A model generated the notes under the pieces. The model was not told where the DNA came from, did no database searches, and saw only the letters and a program-made list of their open reading frames with translations. A stretch of 36,208 bases of DNA, taken from contig JAAYNM010000041.1 of assembly GCA_012520815.1 (NCBI GenBank), positions 1 through 36,208 of the forward strand. The letters are read 5' to 3'. Positions 7,877 to 16,698 of this stretch are shown here, piece by piece. Position numbers and translations under genes: made by a program. Position 1 is the first letter of the stretch; the number at the start of each line of letters is the position of its first letter. Source of the stretch: Clostridiales bacterium. GTDB taxonomy: Bacteria > Bacillota > Clostridia > Lachnospirales > Lachnospiraceae.

Positions 7877-8590
7877 ATGTATATAAAAAATCAATACGTT
7901 TCGTTAACGTATAGACTTATATTTTTAGGACTCTGTGGGTATGGAATTATGCGTCATTTAAGTGTTTCCGATTCTATAAGAAATATAAATATGCTATCTT
8001 ATTTTACGATACAAAGTAATATATTATGTTTTTTTGTAGCATTGGCTAGCGTTGTTCATAATTTTATAGAAATACGCAAGGATGAGATTGTACCATATAC
8101 AAGAGCAATGCTTTTTTTTAGAGGAATGTCAATACTTGTAATTACTATTACTTTTTTTACTTATAGTATAGTACTTACAAAGGTAGGTTTTTCCATGAAT
8201 GCAAACAGCTCACCTATGATGACGATAAATGATTTATTTGTTCATTATATGATACCTATACTCGCCTGGGTGGATTTTATTTTATTTCAACCAAAACCAT
8301 CGTTCAAAAGGAAAGATCCAATTAAATGGCTAATAGCACCACTTATTTATTTTGTATTTATTTTGATTAAAGGAAGATATATGGATGGCGGAACCACTCT
8401 TGTAGGTTTAAAGAGGTATCCATATTACTTTTTGGACGCTGAAAAATATGGATATGCTTTCGTATTTAAGTATGCCATAGTTTTCTTGGTGGTCTGTGTA
8501 GTTATGGGGTATGCTATATGGTCACTTGATTTTATATTTGGGATGATTTATACTAAGTTGATATGCCCTTTGTGGAAAAAAATTTCATAA
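7877..8590 (+). CDS. Pr6Pr family integral membrane protein
   Basis: A 237-residue polytopic membrane protein with about six hydrophobic helices (near 12-30, 42-62, 78-100, 118-136, 150-168 and 195-215). It carries features of the Pr6Pr family: YFTIQSNILCF in helix 2, a conserved HYMIPILAWVDF, and a late RYPYYFLD loop. The family has no established biochemical role. AAAGGAGG lies about eight bases before the ATG. It opens the run of closely spaced genes leading to the topoisomerase pair. Confidence 0.75.
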   Translation: MYIKNQYVSLTYRLIFLGLCGYGIMRHLSVSDSIRNINMLSYFTIQSNILCFFVALASVVHNFIEIRKDEIVPYTRAMLFFRGMSILVITITFFTYSIVLTKVGFSMNANSSPMMTINDLFVHYMIPILAWVDFILFQPKPSFKRKDPIKWLIAPLIYFVFILIKGRYMDGGTTLVGLKRYPYYFLDAEKYGYAFVFKYAIVFLVVCVVMGYAIWSLDFIFGMIYTKLICPLWKKIS

Positions 8591-8614
8591 ACAAAGTAAA
8601 GTTGAGGAAAGAAC

Positions 8615-9034
8615 TTGATTACAATAAAAGAAAATGTCTTAGATAGGAAAACATATCTGGGGCTGAGAAATGCGGTCAATTGGAAGGTATTATCTGAGTC
8701 TCAAGCAGATAAGGCGTTGAAAAATAGTCTGATTACATTTACAGCATTTTTGGACAATAAGGCTGTAGGAATGAGTCGGGTAGTTGGAGACGGAGCGGTT
8801 ATTTGCTACGTACAGGACTTGGTGATATTGCCAGAGTGTCAAAAACTAGGTGTAGGAAAGCAACTTATGGAGCGCGTAGTATCATATGTAGAGGGCATTA
8901 GAGAAGAAAATACTGAAATAATGCTTTGTTTGATGTGTAGCAAAGGAAGAGAAAAGTTCTATGAACGTTTTGGATTTATAGCTCGCCCTACAAGTGATTT
9001 GGGACCTGGAATGATTTTATATCTAAAAAAATAA
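8615..9034 (+). CDS. GNAT family N-acetyltransferase
   Basis: A 139-residue single-domain acetyltransferase that would use acetyl-CoA. Motif A is seen as VQDLVILPECQKLGVGKQLM, with the pyrophosphate-binding Q-x-x-G-x-G/A type loop. The later FYERFGFIARP is the usual motif B. The substrate (small molecule or protein amine) cannot be read from sequence. The start is TTG at 8615, with GAGGA six bases upstream; there is no in-frame ATG close by. It sits 24 bases after the Pr6Pr gene and 32 bases before the topoisomerase B subunit, so it is probably co-transcribed. Confidence 0.85.
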   Translation: MITIKENVLDRKTYLGLRNAVNWKVLSESQADKALKNSLITFTAFLDNKAVGMSRVVGDGAVICYVQDLVILPECQKLGVGKQLMERVVSYVEGIREENTEIMLCLMCSKGREKFYERFGFIARPTSDLGPGMILYLKK

Positions 9035-9066
9035 GCAAAATTTGTAATATATAAAGGAGCAGGAAG

Positions 9067-10992
9067 ATGACAACAAAGGTAAAAAATACTTACGATGCCA
9101 ATAGTATAGCTGTTCTAGAAGGTCTTGAGGCAGTAAGAAAAAGACCGGGAATGTACATAGGAAGTGTATCTTACAAGGGTTTAAATCATTTGATTTATGA
9201 GATAGTGGATAATTCAGTGGATGAACATTTAGCTGGATATTGTAAAGAAATCACAGTTACTTTGGAAAAAAATGGAACTGTAACCATATCCGATGATGGT
9301 AGAGGTATTCCTATTGGAATAAATGAAAAGACAGGCTTGCCGGCTGTAGAAGTGATTTTTACTATGCTTCATGCAGGTGGTAAATTTGGTGATGGCGGAT
9401 ACAAAATATCTGGTGGTTTACATGGTGTTGGTGCAGCAGTAGTAAATGCATTATCAGAATGGCTAGAAGTTACAGTAAAAAAAGATGGAATTGTTTATAA
9501 TCAAAGATATGAGCAAGGCAAAGTAATGTATCAACTTAAAGAGGTAGGTACTTGTAGGAAAAATGACTCAGGTACATCTGTTACATTTTTGCCTGATAAG
9601 GAAATATTTGAAAAAACTTATTTTAAAGCAGATGCAATTAAAAGCAGACTCCATGAGACTGCATATTTAAATCCTGATTTGACTATTAACTTTATTAATA
9701 AAAGATTTGATGAAGAAGAGACTTTAACATATCATGAAGAAGATGGTATTAAGGCGTATGTTAAAGATATAAACATGGACAAAGATGTAGTTCATGACGT
9801 TATCTATTATAAAAGAAGTACAGATGGAATTGAAATAGAAGTGGCTTTTCAATTTATTGATGAATTTCAAGAAAATATAATGGGATTTTGTAATAATATT
9901 TACACTCAAGAGGGTGGTACACATATTACAGGATTTAAAACAAAGTTTACCAATGTTATAAATCAGTATGCTAGAGAACTAGGTATTCTGAAGGATAAAG
10001 ATGCAAACTACACTGGGCAGGATGTAAGAAATGGAATGACAGCAGTTGTAGCAGTTAAACATCCAGATCCTCGATTTGAGGGACAAACTAAGACGAAACT
10101 GGATAATCCAGATGCGGGTAGAGTGGCTGGGGAGGTTACAGGTGAAGAACTCCAGTTATTCTTTGATAAGAATCTAGAAACACTAAAGCAAGTTATTGCT
10201 TGTGCAGAGAAGTCAGCAAAGATTAGAAAAGCTGAAGAAAAAGCAAAGACTAATCTTTTGAGTAAACCTAAATTTTCTATTGACAGCAATGGTAAGTTAG
10301 CAAACTGCGAAAGCAGAAATCCCGAGGAATGTGAAGTGTTTATCGTAGAAGGAGATTCTGCGGGTGGGTCTGCAAAAACAGCTAGAGATAGAAGAACACA
10401 GGCAATCTTACCGATTAGAGGTAAGATTCTTAATGTTGAGAAGGCAACATTAGACAAGGTACTAGCAAATGCCGAGATTAAAACGATGATAAATGCCTTT
10501 AATTGTGGATTTTCAGAGGGATATGGAAATGACTTTGATATTTCTAAGTTAAGATACAATAAGATAATTATAATGACTGATGCCGATGTAGATGGAGCTC
10601 ATATTGCTACATTGTTGTTGACATTCTTTTACAGATTTATGCCTGAACTCATAAATGAAGGCCATATATATTTGGCTATGCCTCCCCTTTATAAGGTTAT
10701 ACCGAAAAAAGGAGAGGGTGAGTACCTATATGATGATAAAGCATTAGAGAAATATAGAAAAACTCACGTTGGAACATCATTTACGTTACAAAGATATAAA
10801 GGTCTTGGTGAAATGGACGCTTCACAGTTATGGGAAACGACTCTTAATCCAGAGACTAGAATATTAAAGCTTGTTGAAATTGAAGATGCAAAAATGGCAT
10901 CTGATGTTACAAGTATGTTAATGGGAAGTGAAGTTGCACCACGTAGACAATTTATTCATGAGCATGCACATGATGCAGAACTTGATGTATAA
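9067..10992 (+). CDS. Type IIA DNA topoisomerase B subunit (GyrB/ParE family)
   Basis: The 641-residue ATPase subunit of gyrase or topoisomerase IV. The GHKL ATP site is seen in EIVDNSVDEHLAG, SDDGRGIPI and GGLHGVGAAVVNALS. A transducer domain follows, with QTKTKLDN. The TOPRIM metal site has EGDSAGGSA near residue 427 and DADVDGAHI near 505. The C-terminal RYKGLGEMD motif completes the normal length. It lies 14 bases before its A-subunit partner. The B subunits of gyrase and topoisomerase IV are hard to tell apart. I lean to topoisomerase IV or a second paralogous set because of the partner's C-terminus and because recF and dnaA are not next to it. Confidence 0.9.
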   Translation: MTTKVKNTYDANSIAVLEGLEAVRKRPGMYIGSVSYKGLNHLIYEIVDNSVDEHLAGYCKEITVTLEKNGTVTISDDGRGIPIGINEKTGLPAVEVIFTMLHAGGKFGDGGYKISGGLHGVGAAVVNALSEWLEVTVKKDGIVYNQRYEQGKVMYQLKEVGTCRKNDSGTSVTFLPDKEIFEKTYFKADAIKSRLHETAYLNPDLTINFINKRFDEEETLTYHEEDGIKAYVKDINMDKDVVHDVIYYKRSTDGIEIEVAFQFIDEFQENIMGFCNNIYTQEGGTHITGFKTKFTNVINQYARELGILKDKDANYTGQDVRNGMTAVVAVKHPDPRFEGQTKTKLDNPDAGRVAGEVTGEELQLFFDKNLETLKQVIACAEKSAKIRKAEEKAKTNLLSKPKFSIDSNGKLANCESRNPEECEVFIVEGDSAGGSAKTARDRRTQAILPIRGKILNVEKATLDKVLANAEIKTMINAFNCGFSEGYGNDFDISKLRYNKIIIMTDADVDGAHIATLLLTFFYRFMPELINEGHIYLAMPPLYKVIPKKGEGEYLYDDKALEKYRKTHVGTSFTLQRYKGLGEMDASQLWETTLNPETRILKLVEIEDAKMASDVTSMLMGSEVAPRRQFIHEHAHDAELDV

Positions 10993-11006
10993 AGGAAGGA
11001 AACAAA

Positions 11007-13451
11007 ATGGCAGAACAAATTATAAGAACAGAATATTCTGAAGTAATGCAAAAGTCATACATAGATTATGCAATGAGTGTAATCTGTGCAAGAGCCCTCC
11101 CGGACATTAGAGATGGTTTAAAGCCTGTTCAAAGGCGTGTACTATTTGCTATGGATGAATTAGGGTTAAATCACGATAAACCACATAGAAAGTCAGCTCG
11201 TATTGTTGGTGATACTATGGGTAAATTCCACCCTCATGGAGACAGTTCTATTTATGATGCCCTAGTAGTTCTTTCTCAGGACTTTAAAAAGGGAATGGCT
11301 CTTATTGATGGACATGGAAATTTTGGCTCAATAGAGGGCGATAGTGCTGCTGCTATGCGTTATACCGAGGCTAAGTTGAAGAAATATACTCAGGATGTAT
11401 ATCTTTCAGATTTAGATAAGGATGTGGTGGATTTTGCACCTAACTTTGATGAAACAGAAAAAGAACCAGTGGTTCTTCCAGTTAGAGTACCTAATATTCT
11501 TGTAAATGGAGCCGAGGGAATTGCTGTAGGTATGACAACTAGTATACCAACTCACAATCTAAGTGAAGTTGTGGATGCAGTAGTTGCTTATATGAAGAAT
11601 AATGATATATCACCCCCAGAGTTGATGAGACTTATACCAGGACCGGATTTCCCAACAGGTGGATTAGTTGTAAACAAAAGTGAATTACTTAATATATATG
11701 AAACCGGTATGGGAAAAATAAAACTTCGTGGCAAAGTAGAATTTGAACCAGCAAAGAATAAACGCCAGAAGGATAAACTTGTAATTACTGAAATTCCATA
11801 TACTATGATTGGTGCAGGAATAGGTAAGTTTATTTCAGATATTTGTGATTTGGCAGAGACAAAAAAGACTCAGGAAATTGTAGATATTTCCAATGAATCC
11901 TCTAAAGATGGCATTAGAATTGTTCTGGAATTAAAGAAAAATGCGGATGTTGAAAAAATAGAAAATATGCTCTATAAGAAAACAAAGTTAGAGGATACTT
12001 TTGGTGTGAATATGTTAGCTATCGTGGATGGAAGACCAGAAACGTTAGGAATAAAAGATATTATTAAACATAATGTAAACTTTCAATTTGAAGTTACAAC
12101 CAGAAAATACAATACTCTTTTAGCAAAGGAGCTTGAGCAAAAGGAAGTTAAAGAAGGTTTAATAAAAGCTTGTAATATAATTGATCTAATAATTGAAATT
12201 TTACGTGGTTCAAACAGTCTTAAGGAAGCTAGAGAATGTTTAATCAGCGGAAAAACGGATAATATCAAGTTTAAAAATAAGGAATCTGAGTTATACGCTA
12301 GCCAGCTTAATTTTACAGAAAAACAAGCTCAGGCTATCTTAGATCTTAGACTTGCAAAATTAATAGGTCTTGAGATATTGGCTCTTGAAAAGGATTATGC
12401 TGATATTGTAGAAAGAATTGCTACCTATGAGGAAATTCTTGGTGATAAAAAAGTAATGGCGAAGGCTATTATTAAGGAATTGGAAAGAGTTAAAAAGGAA
12501 TACGCTGTACCAAGAAGAACTGTTATAGAGGATGGAAAAGAAGCGGTATTTGAGGAAGTGAAATTTGTTGAGCAAGAAGTAGTTTTTGTTATGGATAGAT
12601 TCTCCTATGCTAAAACCATTGATATGGCTTCATATGAAAGAAATAGGGAAACTATAGATAATGACAATAAATATGTGTTTACTTGCCTAAATACAGACAA
12701 ACTTTGTGTATTTACAGATACAGGTAATTTTCATCAAATTAAAATTCAATCTATACCATTTGTTAAGTTTAGAGATAAAGGTACCCCGATTGATAATCTA
12801 GGTAATTATGATAGTAGTGGAGAGAGTATTGTGTATATATGCTCATATTCTTCTATTGTCGGTAAAAAATTATTACTTACAACAATGAATGGTATGATGA
12901 AGATAGTAGATGCATCAGAATACAATGTAAAAAAGAGAACTGTTGCTGGTACGAGATTATCTATTGGTGATAAACTTGTTAATGTAACAGTTACGAATGC
13001 AATAGACAAGACATCAATTCCTGCATCAGAGGAAACTTCGCCAGTATTACTTAGCGGTGGATATGACGATACAATAGAAATGGATAATGACTTTGGTATG
13101 GAAGCCTTTGGATTTGATATTACTGAGGATTTCAGTGATGGAATGATTCAGCAAACTTTTAATTTTGGAGAAACACTGGATAATGCAGAAGATGGTATTT
13201 TTTCTAATGAGCTTGTAGTATTGCAAACAGCAAATGGTGTATTCCTGAGGTTCCCTCTTAGAGAGATTCCTGAAAAGAAAAGGCGAGCCCTTGGTGTCCG
13301 AGGAATTAAACTTAAAGAATCTGATTATATAACCCATGTTTATGTGTTAGACGCAGGGGACAATGTAACTGTGGAATGTAAAGGCAAAGAAGTTGAACTT
13401 AGAAAAATAAAGACCACAAAGCGTGGTGGAAGTGGAACAAAGAAGGCTTAA
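11007..13451 (+). CDS. Type IIA DNA topoisomerase A subunit (ParC/GyrA family)
   Basis: The 814-residue DNA breakage-reunion subunit. The N-terminal winged-helix region contains GKFHPHGDSSIYDA, the quinolone-determining segment with Ser80 and Asp84 at the sensitive positions, then AAMRYTEAKL, where Tyr119 is the likely DNA-linking residue. The C-terminal beta-pinwheel (about 510-814) lacks the QRRGGKG GyrA box needed for DNA wrapping. It has instead a ParC-like stretch, LCVFTDTGNFHQIKI followed by IPFVKFRDKGTPIDNL. This suggests a decatenase (topoisomerase IV-like) rather than supercoiling gyrase. It ends with a basic Lys/Arg/Gly tail. It is followed by folC after three bases. Confidence 0.9.
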   Translation: MAEQIIRTEYSEVMQKSYIDYAMSVICARALPDIRDGLKPVQRRVLFAMDELGLNHDKPHRKSARIVGDTMGKFHPHGDSSIYDALVVLSQDFKKGMALIDGHGNFGSIEGDSAAAMRYTEAKLKKYTQDVYLSDLDKDVVDFAPNFDETEKEPVVLPVRVPNILVNGAEGIAVGMTTSIPTHNLSEVVDAVVAYMKNNDISPPELMRLIPGPDFPTGGLVVNKSELLNIYETGMGKIKLRGKVEFEPAKNKRQKDKLVITEIPYTMIGAGIGKFISDICDLAETKKTQEIVDISNESSKDGIRIVLELKKNADVEKIENMLYKKTKLEDTFGVNMLAIVDGRPETLGIKDIIKHNVNFQFEVTTRKYNTLLAKELEQKEVKEGLIKACNIIDLIIEILRGSNSLKEARECLISGKTDNIKFKNKESELYASQLNFTEKQAQAILDLRLAKLIGLEILALEKDYADIVERIATYEEILGDKKVMAKAIIKELERVKKEYAVPRRTVIEDGKEAVFEEVKFVEQEVVFVMDRFSYAKTIDMASYERNRETIDNDNKYVFTCLNTDKLCVFTDTGNFHQIKIQSIPFVKFRDKGTPIDNLGNYDSSGESIVYICSYSSIVGKKLLLTTMNGMMKIVDASEYNVKKRTVAGTRLSIGDKLVNVTVTNAIDKTSIPASEETSPVLLSGGYDDTIEMDNDFGMEAFGFDITEDFSDGMIQQTFNFGETLDNAEDGIFSNELVVLQTANGVFLRFPLREIPEKKRRALGVRGIKLKESDYITHVYVLDAGDNVTVECKGKEVELRKIKTTKRGGSGTKKA

Positions 13452-13454
13452 GTT

Positions 13455-14795
13455 ATGGACTTTAAAACTGCTAAGGATTATATAGAGAGTCTAGCACACT
13501 TTCAAAGTGTGCTAGGCCTTGATAATATTCAAAGATTACTAGAAAAATTAGGCAATCCAGAGAAAAATGTAAGAGTTATTCATGTGGCTGGAACCAATGG
13601 AAAAGGCTCTACAATTGCGTTTATTGAGAATATATTGCGAAACTGCGGACTAAATGTAGGAAAATATACATCTCCTGTAGTCTTTGAATACTTAGAGAAA
13701 ATTAAAATTAATGGAGAGAATATTTCTCAGGAAGATTTTTCTTTTTTAGTAGAGAAAATAAAATATGCTATGGAGAAGCTCATGGAGGAGGATATTTATC
13801 CTACTATTTTTGAGACTGAAACAGCCATGGCATTTTTGTATTTTAGTGTGAAAAAATGTGATGTTGCGATTATAGAAACCGGTATGGGTGGTGATAGCGA
13901 TGCAACAAATGTTATTGAAACACCTCTATTATCTGTAATTACGTCTGTAAGTATGGACCACATGACATATCTAGGAAGTACTATTGAGGAAATAGCTACA
14001 CATAAGGCAGGAATTATCAAAGGGAATTGCCCTGTGGTAATATCAAATATGGATAATATGGCGCAGGTTATCTTTATATCAAGGGCTAAGTCACTGAATT
14101 CAGATTATAGAGTTGCCAGAGCATTAAAGAAAAATAAAAAAAATAATAGATATAGTTATGTATCTAGTAACAATAACTGCTATAATGATATTGAACTTGC
14201 TATGCAGGGCAGTTATCAAAGAAAAAATGCGGCCCTTGCTATAGAGGCAATAGAGATTCTTGTAGAAAAATATCCTAATATCATTAATAATGATGGTACT
14301 AGAGAGTCCAAAGATTTATGGAAAGATGACACAAGCAAATATAATAAATCTAATCTAGAGAATTATATTTGTGATGGTTTGCAAAAGGCAATACTTCCTG
14401 GAAGATTTGAAAAGATAAGCAATGAACCAGATATTTATATAGATGGTGCTCATAATGTAGATGCTGTAGTGGAACTTTCATCTACAATTGATACATATTT
14501 TAAAGGTAATACAGTCACATTTATAATAGGCGTTTTATCGGATAAAGATTATGAAGCAGAAATAGAAATAATTGGAAGTAAGGCAAAAAACATCGTAACA
14601 ATCACACCGAACAATACGCGAGGACTAGATGGGGAGATTTTGCGAAAAAAATTATTAAAGGTGAATTGCAACGTTGTATATGCTGACACAATGGAAAAGG
14701 CAATAAATATAGCTTTATCCTATAGAAATGATGTAGTTTTAGCCTTTGGTTCCCTATCATATTTAAGGGAGTTAAGGGATACGCTGAGAGGTTAA
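13455..14795 (+). CDS. folC: Folylpolyglutamate synthase/dihydrofolate synthase
   Basis: A 446-residue Mur-ligase-type enzyme that joins glutamate to dihydropteroate and/or adds polyglutamate tails to folates, using ATP. The P-loop GTNGKGS is at residues 46-52. Later motifs include ETGMGGDSDATNV, SMDHMTYLGSTIEEIATHKAGIIK, a DGAHN loop in the C-terminal domain and FGSLSYLRE at the end. It starts three bases after the topoisomerase A subunit and ends three bases before folP, so coupling is likely. A striking inverted repeat lies inside codons 13-20 (listed separately). Whether it has one or both activities cannot be read directly. Confidence 0.93.
   Translation: MDFKTAKDYIESLAHFQSVLGLDNIQRLLEKLGNPEKNVRVIHVAGTNGKGSTIAFIENILRNCGLNVGKYTSPVVFEYLEKIKINGENISQEDFSFLVEKIKYAMEKLMEEDIYPTIFETETAMAFLYFSVKKCDVAIIETGMGGDSDATNVIETPLLSVITSVSMDHMTYLGSTIEEIATHKAGIIKGNCPVVISNMDNMAQVIFISRAKSLNSDYRVARALKKNKKNNRYSYVSSNNNCYNDIELAMQGSYQRKNAALAIEAIEILVEKYPNIINNDGTRESKDLWKDDTSKYNKSNLENYICDGLQKAILPGRFEKISNEPDIYIDGAHNVDAVVELSSTIDTYFKGNTVTFIIGVLSDKDYEAEIEIIGSKAKNIVTITPNNTRGLDGEILRKKLLKVNCNVVYADTMEKAINIALSYRNDVVLAFGSLSYLRELRDTLRG
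13491..13515. repeat. Perfect inverted repeat inside the start of folC
   Basis: The arms CTAGCACACTTT (13491-13502) and AAAGTGTGCTAG (13504-13515) are exact reverse complements around one central base. They lie within folC codons 13-20 (Leu-Ala-His-Phe-Gln-Ser-Val-Leu). In RNA this would make a stable hairpin of 10-11 bp about 36 bases after the start codon. No T-run follows, so it is not a terminator. It may be an operator, an RNA processing site or chance. Confidence 0.7.
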
Positions 14796-14798
14796 AGT

Positions 14799-15614
14799 AT
14801 GCAAATTGGAAATAGAGAATTTGATTTACAAAACAGAGCCTATATTATGGGTATTTTAAATGTTACACCTGATTCATTTTCAGATGGTGGAAAATGGAGT
14901 AACATAGATGTCGCACTTAATCATGTAGAAGATATGATAGAAAATGGTGCATCCATAATAGATATTGGTGGAGAATCAACGAAGCCAGGATATATTCCCA
15001 TATCTGAGGATGAAGAGATAGAAAGAGTAACCGCATACATTAAAAAAATCAAGGAAAACTTTGATATACCAATATCAATTGACACATATAAGGCTGAAGT
15101 TGCAAGGGCAGCAATAGAAACAGGTGCCAATCTTATAAACGATATATGGGGATTTAAAGCAGATAAAAAAATGGCTCAGGTAGCTGCAAAAGAAAAAATT
15201 CCGTGTTGTATTATGCATAATAGAACAAATAATCAATTACCATATACGTCATTAATGCAGAATATATTAGATGATTTACAAGGAAGCATTGATATAGGTC
15301 TAAAGGCTGGTCTGGGGTTAGAAATGATGATTACGGACCCGGGAATTGGCTTTGCAAAAACATTAGAAGAAAATCTTTGTGTTATGAACGAAATTGAATT
15401 ATTACATAGACTAGGATGCCCGATTTTACTTGGGACTTCTAGAAAGTCAATGATAGGACTCTCATTAGAACTTCCGGTTGAGGAGAGGCTAGAGGGAACA
15501 TTGGCTACGACTACGATAGGTGTGATGAAAGGTTGTTCCATTATTCGAGTGCATGATGTAAAAGAAAATTATAGAGTATTAAGGATGACAGAGAAAATCC
15601 TCGGAAGAGGGTAA
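14799..15614 (+). CDS. folP: Dihydropteroate synthase
   Basis: A 271-residue TIM-barrel enzyme that joins p-aminobenzoate to 6-hydroxymethyl-dihydropterin pyrophosphate, the sulfonamide target. Signatures are ILNVTPDSFSDGGKW (about residues 20-34), DIGGESTKPG, ISIDTYKAEVARAAIE, LINDIWGF, DPGIGFAKT and LLGTSRKSMIG, with the C-terminal RVHDVKEN. Length is normal. It follows folC by three bases and shares the pathway with it and with the opposite-strand folB-folK fusion. Confidence 0.95.
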   Translation: MQIGNREFDLQNRAYIMGILNVTPDSFSDGGKWSNIDVALNHVEDMIENGASIIDIGGESTKPGYIPISEDEEIERVTAYIKKIKENFDIPISIDTYKAEVARAAIETGANLINDIWGFKADKKMAQVAAKEKIPCCIMHNRTNNQLPYTSLMQNILDDLQGSIDIGLKAGLGLEMMITDPGIGFAKTLEENLCVMNEIELLHRLGCPILLGTSRKSMIGLSLELPVEERLEGTLATTTIGVMKGCSIIRVHDVKENYRVLRMTEKILGRG

Positions 15615-15626
15615 GTGAGGTGTCGA

Positions 15627-16640
15627 ATGAAGAAAAAGATTATTATTGTATCAATTTTAATTGTTATTGCAGTTGTAATATTTGGTACATGGTTTTTTGG
15701 CCGTATGGAATATAATGACCAGCACGCAGTAGGAAATACAGCAGGAAATTTATACAATGGAGGACTCTTTTGCGAATCGGATGGAAAAGTATACTTTTCA
15801 AATCCCTATGATAAGGATTCATTGTATGTTATGGATGTGGATGGCTCAAACGTAAAGAAAATATATAATGATAAAGTATCGTATATTAACGTATATAATG
15901 ACTATATCTACTATGAACGTTTCAATCATGAAAGTAGCGTGGAAGTAGTGTTTAGAGGTGCATTGTATGGACTGTTTAGGATTCAGGAAGGGGATTCAAA
16001 GGCGGAGGCTCTTCACACAGGAATTGTAGACAACGTGGCTTTAAGTGGCAACTATTTATATTTTAGAAGTTATGATGATAAAAATTTGTATCAGCTATAT
16101 AAGGTTGGTATAGATGGAGATGATGAGATAAAAATATCGGATAGAGGCTATACACCAATTTCAATTTCTTCAGGAAATATATTCTTTATAGAGGTAGATG
16201 GTAATCATAACATTATGAGACTCAATACAGAAAATGATGAGATTACGCAATATAAAACAGGAAACTTTTATATGCCCATAGTGTGCAATAATTATATGTA
16301 CTATATCGATTTGGACAACAATAGAGCCCTTTCTAGAATGAATATGGCGACTGAAGAAAAGGAAGTTTTATCATCAGATAAGGTAGTAAACTACAATCTT
16401 AGTGAAGATAGCAATGTTATTTTTTATCAAGCCGAAAATTCTCTTGATGATCATAAATTAGTAAGAATGGATTTGAATGGGGAAAACGCTATTGATGTTG
16501 TATTAGGTGATTGTTTCAATATTTCAATTACATCAACATACACATACTACATCACAAAAATTGAAGACACCAAGTTGTTATTTAGGGTATCTACAAATGG
16601 AATAACCATACCTGAATTATTTGAGCCAAAAGAAAAATAG
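15627..16640 (+). CDS. Membrane-anchored DUF5050/TolB-like propeller protein
   Basis: About 337 residues. An N-terminal hydrophobic helix (residues about 4-24, IIIVSILIVIAVVIFGTWFF) anchors it as a signal anchor or uncleaved signal. The rest is made of repeats of about 40 residues containing patterns like YLYFRSYDDKNLYQLYKVGIDG and NIFFIEVDGNHNIMRLNTE, typical of DUF5050 and related beta-propellers. No catalytic residues are evident; the family is thought to bind ligands or proteins. GAGG six bases before the ATG at 15627 favours this start over the in-frame GTG at 15615. It is last in the topoisomerase-folate unit, and its link to folate genes may be only positional. Confidence 0.7.
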   Translation: MKKKIIIVSILIVIAVVIFGTWFFGRMEYNDQHAVGNTAGNLYNGGLFCESDGKVYFSNPYDKDSLYVMDVDGSNVKKIYNDKVSYINVYNDYIYYERFNHESSVEVVFRGALYGLFRIQEGDSKAEALHTGIVDNVALSGNYLYFRSYDDKNLYQLYKVGIDGDDEIKISDRGYTPISISSGNIFFIEVDGNHNIMRLNTENDEITQYKTGNFYMPIVCNNYMYYIDLDNNRALSRMNMATEEKEVLSSDKVVNYNLSEDSNVIFYQAENSLDDHKLVRMDLNGENAIDVVLGDCFNISITSTYTYYITKIEDTKLLFRVSTNGITIPELFEPKEK

Positions 16641-16661
16641 CTACTAAGACAGTAGCTATTT
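16635..16661. terminator. Bidirectional terminator between propeller gene and folB-folK
   Basis: An 11-bp perfect stem, AAATAGCTACT/AGTAGCTATTT, encloses a 5-base loop. On the reverse strand it continues into TTTTTCTTTT, a good terminator for the folB-folK gene. On the forward strand the T-run is short, so termination there is weaker. The first stem bases overlap the last codons of the propeller gene. Confidence 0.7.
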
Positions 16662-16698
16662 AGGGGTGATATAGAATGGATATAGAGTTAGTAAAAAG

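Noticed and set aside
10008..10559. 183-codon reverse open frame inside the topoisomerase B gene
   Set aside because: It is a shadow of a highly conserved coding region with no family features of its own.
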